Below, in pieces: positions 12,630 through 14,334 of a DNA stretch of 14,334 bases; within the stretch, counting starts at the first letter, position 1, and every line of letters starts with the position of its first letter. A program made the position numbers and the translations under genes. Under the pieces are notes generated by a model. The model was not told the origin of the DNA. It saw nothing but the letters and a program-made list of their open reading frames with translations, and ran no database searches. Source of the DNA: JAWLGJ01 sp041685145 (lineage in GTDB: Bacteria; Pseudomonadota; Alphaproteobacteria; Rhodospirillales; Magnetospirillaceae); the NCBI GenBank assembly GCA_041685145.1, contig JAWLGJ010000059.1:1-14334 (forward strand). Reading direction: 5' to 3'.

Positions 12630-13337
12630 TCAGCGCACCTCGCCGTCCCGCGGCGGCTCGCCGCTGCGCAGGTCGGCGATGACGGTCTCGCCGGCCACCG
12701 CCCGCTGCCCGACGATCACCTGCGGCGCCGCCCCCTCGGGCAGGTAGACATCGACCCGGCTGCCGAAGCGGATCATGCCGATGCGCTCGCCGGCGCGCAC
12801 CTTCTGCCCCTCGGACAGGTGGCAGAGGATGCGCCGCGCCACCAGCCCGGCGATCTGCACGAAGGCGATCTCGCCGCCCTCGGGCAGCGCCATGCGCACC
12901 GCCATGCGCTCGTTGTGCTCGCTGGCCTTGTCCAGCGAGGCGTTGACGAACTTGCCCGGCGTGTAGGCCAGCCCGGTCACGGTGCCGAAGGCCGGCGCCC
13001 GGTTCACATGCACGTCGAAGACGCTCATGAAGATGCTGACCCGGGTGCGGGGCTCCTCGCCCATGTCCAGTTCCGGCGGCGGGCGGGCGTCGCCGATCAT
13101 CTGCACCAGGCCGTCGGCGGGGCTGACGACCAGGCCGTCGCGGATGGGGGTGACGCGCTCGGGGTCGCGGAAGAACAGCAGGCACCACACCGTCAGCACC
13201 AGGCCGGCCCAACCCAGCGGCTCCCACAGCAGGCCCAGCAGCACCGACACGGCGGCAAAGGCGGCAATGAACTTCCAACCCTCCGGATGCACCGGAACCA
13301 GGACGTAGCGCAGCAGCGAAACTTCGTGAACCTTCAC
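12630..13337 (-). CDS. psd: Phosphatidylserine decarboxylase (short type)
   Basis: The 235-aa proenzyme has an N-terminal membrane region (about 22-55). The catalytic elements are SPADG (Asp75), DVHVNRAP (His110) and the self-cleavage site RFGSRVDVY (Gly192-Ser193). Ser193 becomes the pyruvoyl group of the alpha chain. GSR replaces the LGST of the E. coli enzyme, as in rhizobial short Psd proteins. The start chosen is GTG at 13337 with GAGGGA eight bases ahead, giving VKVHEVSLL; an open frame to 13403 would run into the preceding gene and lacks a site. pssA follows at once. The product turns phosphatidylserine into phosphatidylethanolamine in the inner membrane. Confidence 0.94.
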   Translation of the reverse strand: MKVHEVSLLRYVLVPVHPEGWKFIAAFAAVSVLLGLLWEPLGWAGLVLTVWCLLFFRDPERVTPIRDGLVVSPADGLVQMIGDARPPPELDMGEEPRTRVSIFMSVFDVHVNRAPAFGTVTGLAYTPGKFVNASLDKASEHNERMAVRMALPEGGEIAFVQIAGLVARRILCHLSEGQKVRAGERIGMIRFGSRVDVYLPEGAAPQVIVGQRAVAGETVIADLRSGEPPRDGEVR

Positions 13338-13371
13338 GGCGACATTCCCTCGATAGCGATGGCCCCGGCGC

Positions 13372-14334
13372 TCAGCGGGCCGCGTCCGGCGCCGGCAGGG
13401 CAAACACCTGCCCGGGATAAATCAGGTCCGGGTCGCGGATCTGCTCGGCGTTGGCAAGGTAGATTTCCAGATACTGGAAGCCGCTGCCATAGCGGGTCTC
13501 GGCGATGCGCCACAGCGAATCGCCGCGCACCACCACCACCACGCCGTCGCCGTCGGCACCGGGCGGCGGCAGGGTGAAGGTGGAAACCACCCGCGCCGCC
13601 ACCTCGCCCTCCCAATACACCTCGTCGGCGCGCACAACATGCTCGCCGGGCTCCAGCGCCGCCTGCGCCGCGAACCGCCAGCGCCCGTCGTCCCCGGCCC
13701 GCGTCTGGCCGACGAAGCCGTCGTCCACGTAAAGGTGCAGCATGGCCCCCGGCGGCGCGCTGCCGCTGACGATGATCTCGCCCCCGGCGTCGACGCTGAT
13801 CGCCCCGATGGCCAGCGGCCCCAGGGCCGGATCGTCCAGCGCGCCTTCCCCTTGCAGCACGCGCCCGCCGTCGCGCCCCACGGTGACGGCGACGGCGGCG
13901 CGTTCCGGCGTCTCGGGCACCACCAGCGCCACATTGGTTTCGGCCTCGCCCTCCGAGCCGTCGGCATTGCGCGCGCGCAGGGCGAGTTCACGCGCCCCCG
14001 GCGCCAGCGGCTCGTCGGGAAGGAAGGCCCATTCGCCGCGCCGGTCCGCGCGCACGCGGCCGATCTCGCGCCCGCCGTCGAGGATGGCGACCTCGGCCCC
14101 CGGCGCGGCGCGGCCGGCGATCACCGCGTTGCCGTCCGGCGCCACCCGCACGATGTCGAAGCTGGGCGTCGCCGGCGCGGTGTCGGTTGCCTCGGCATCG
14201 GCGGCGTCGCCCTCCGGTTCAGGGGCGACGGCCACGGCCGAGTCGGCGGCGACCGATGCCGTCGGCGGCGCCGCCTCGTCGCCCGCGTCGCGACCGGCGA
14301 ACAGGATCCCGGCCGCGACCAGGGCGACGGCGGC
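13372..14334 (-). CDS. LysM and Ig-like domain membrane protein (5' end outside window)
   Basis: The gene is partial: its reading frame stays open to the window end, so the true start lies beyond 14334. The 320 visible residues begin with a hydrophobic segment (AAVALVAAGILFAG), a transmembrane anchor, and then an Ala/Asp/Pro-rich linker. Two Ig-like modules follow: one around VIAGRAAPGAEVAILDGG with GEWAFLPDEPLAPG, the other around IIVSGSAPPGAMLHLYVDDG with GRWRFAAQ. The C-terminus (about 264-314) is a LysM domain (VVRGDSLWRIAETRYG, then DLIYPGQVFALP) that binds peptidoglycan glycan. It is thus an inner-membrane-anchored periplasmic protein reaching the cell wall. psd starts 34 bases downstream, so an operon is possible. 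An internal GTG at 14235 is not the start. Confidence 0.88.
   Translation of the reverse strand, partial: AAVALVAAGILFAGRDAGDEAAPPTASVAADSAVAVAPEPEGDAADAEATDTAPATPSFDIVRVAPDGNAVIAGRAAPGAEVAILDGGREIGRVRADRRGEWAFLPDEPLAPGARELALRARNADGSEGEAETNVALVVPETPERAAVAVTVGRDGGRVLQGEGALDDPALGPLAIGAISVDAGGEIIVSGSAPPGAMLHLYVDDGFVGQTRAGDDGRWRFAAQAALEPGEHVVRADEVYWEGEVAARVVSTFTLPPPGADGDGVVVVVRGDSLWRIAETRYGSGFQYLEIYLANAEQIRDPDLIYPGQVFALPAPDAAR

Noticed and set aside
12628..13278. Extension of pssA to a 485-codon frame
   Set aside because: The extra part overlaps psd completely in another frame; pssA's conserved N-terminus begins just after the ATG at 12627.

Overview
The window is high-GC DNA (roughly two thirds G+C by eye) with tightly packed genes. 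It most resembles an alphaproteobacterium of the Rhodospirillales type. Pointers are the short RFGSR-type phosphatidylserine decarboxylase followed by pssA, a partial sox/fcc sulfur-oxidation set, and a LysM/Ig-like envelope protein. This placement rests on gene content only. No tRNA, rRNA, CRISPR array, transposase or phage gene was seen.

Layout. (1) 1-1453: a plus-strand gene for an exported PRC-barrel protein with a polyglutamine start and twelve perfect 9-residue repeats. (2) 1482-3066, minus: cobA and cbiX, a precorrin-2/siroheme or cobalamin branch pair. (3) 3175-4260: a helical hypothetical gene (minus, TTG start) and a divergent 76-aa gene (plus), separated by 192 bases full of hairpins and a palindrome. 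(4) 4334-9631, minus: seven sulfur and electron-transfer genes, in transcription order a YeeE/YedE (TsuA-like) thiosulfate/sulfur permease, soxY, soxZ, a monoheme cytochrome (fccA-like), a flavocytochrome c sulfide dehydrogenase flavoprotein (fccB-like), a diheme cytochrome c and a NapC/NirT tetraheme cytochrome. (5) 9783-11746, minus: a 99-aa hypothetical gene and an acyl-CoA synthetase, ending in a terminator-like hairpin. (6) 11821-14334, minus: a partial LysM/Ig-like membrane protein gene, then psd and pssA, which together make phosphatidylethanolamine.

How the genes may work together. The permease and SoxYZ would handle thiosulfate or sulfane sulfur. FccAB would oxidise sulfide in the periplasm. 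The diheme and NapC-type cytochromes could link these electrons to terminal c-type carriers or to the quinone pool. SoxB, SoxXA and SoxCD are absent from the window, so this is either a partial pathway or the rest lies elsewhere. cobA/cbiX could supply siroheme for sulfite reductase or reverse-Dsr enzymes, but that link is inference.

The most interesting points are the co-oriented SoxYZ-FccAB-diheme-NapC arrangement, a SoxY that ends at its carrier cysteine, a possible Tat lipoprotein form of FccB, the 12 x 9-residue repeat of the PRC protein, and the hairpin-dense region before a small uncharacterised gene.
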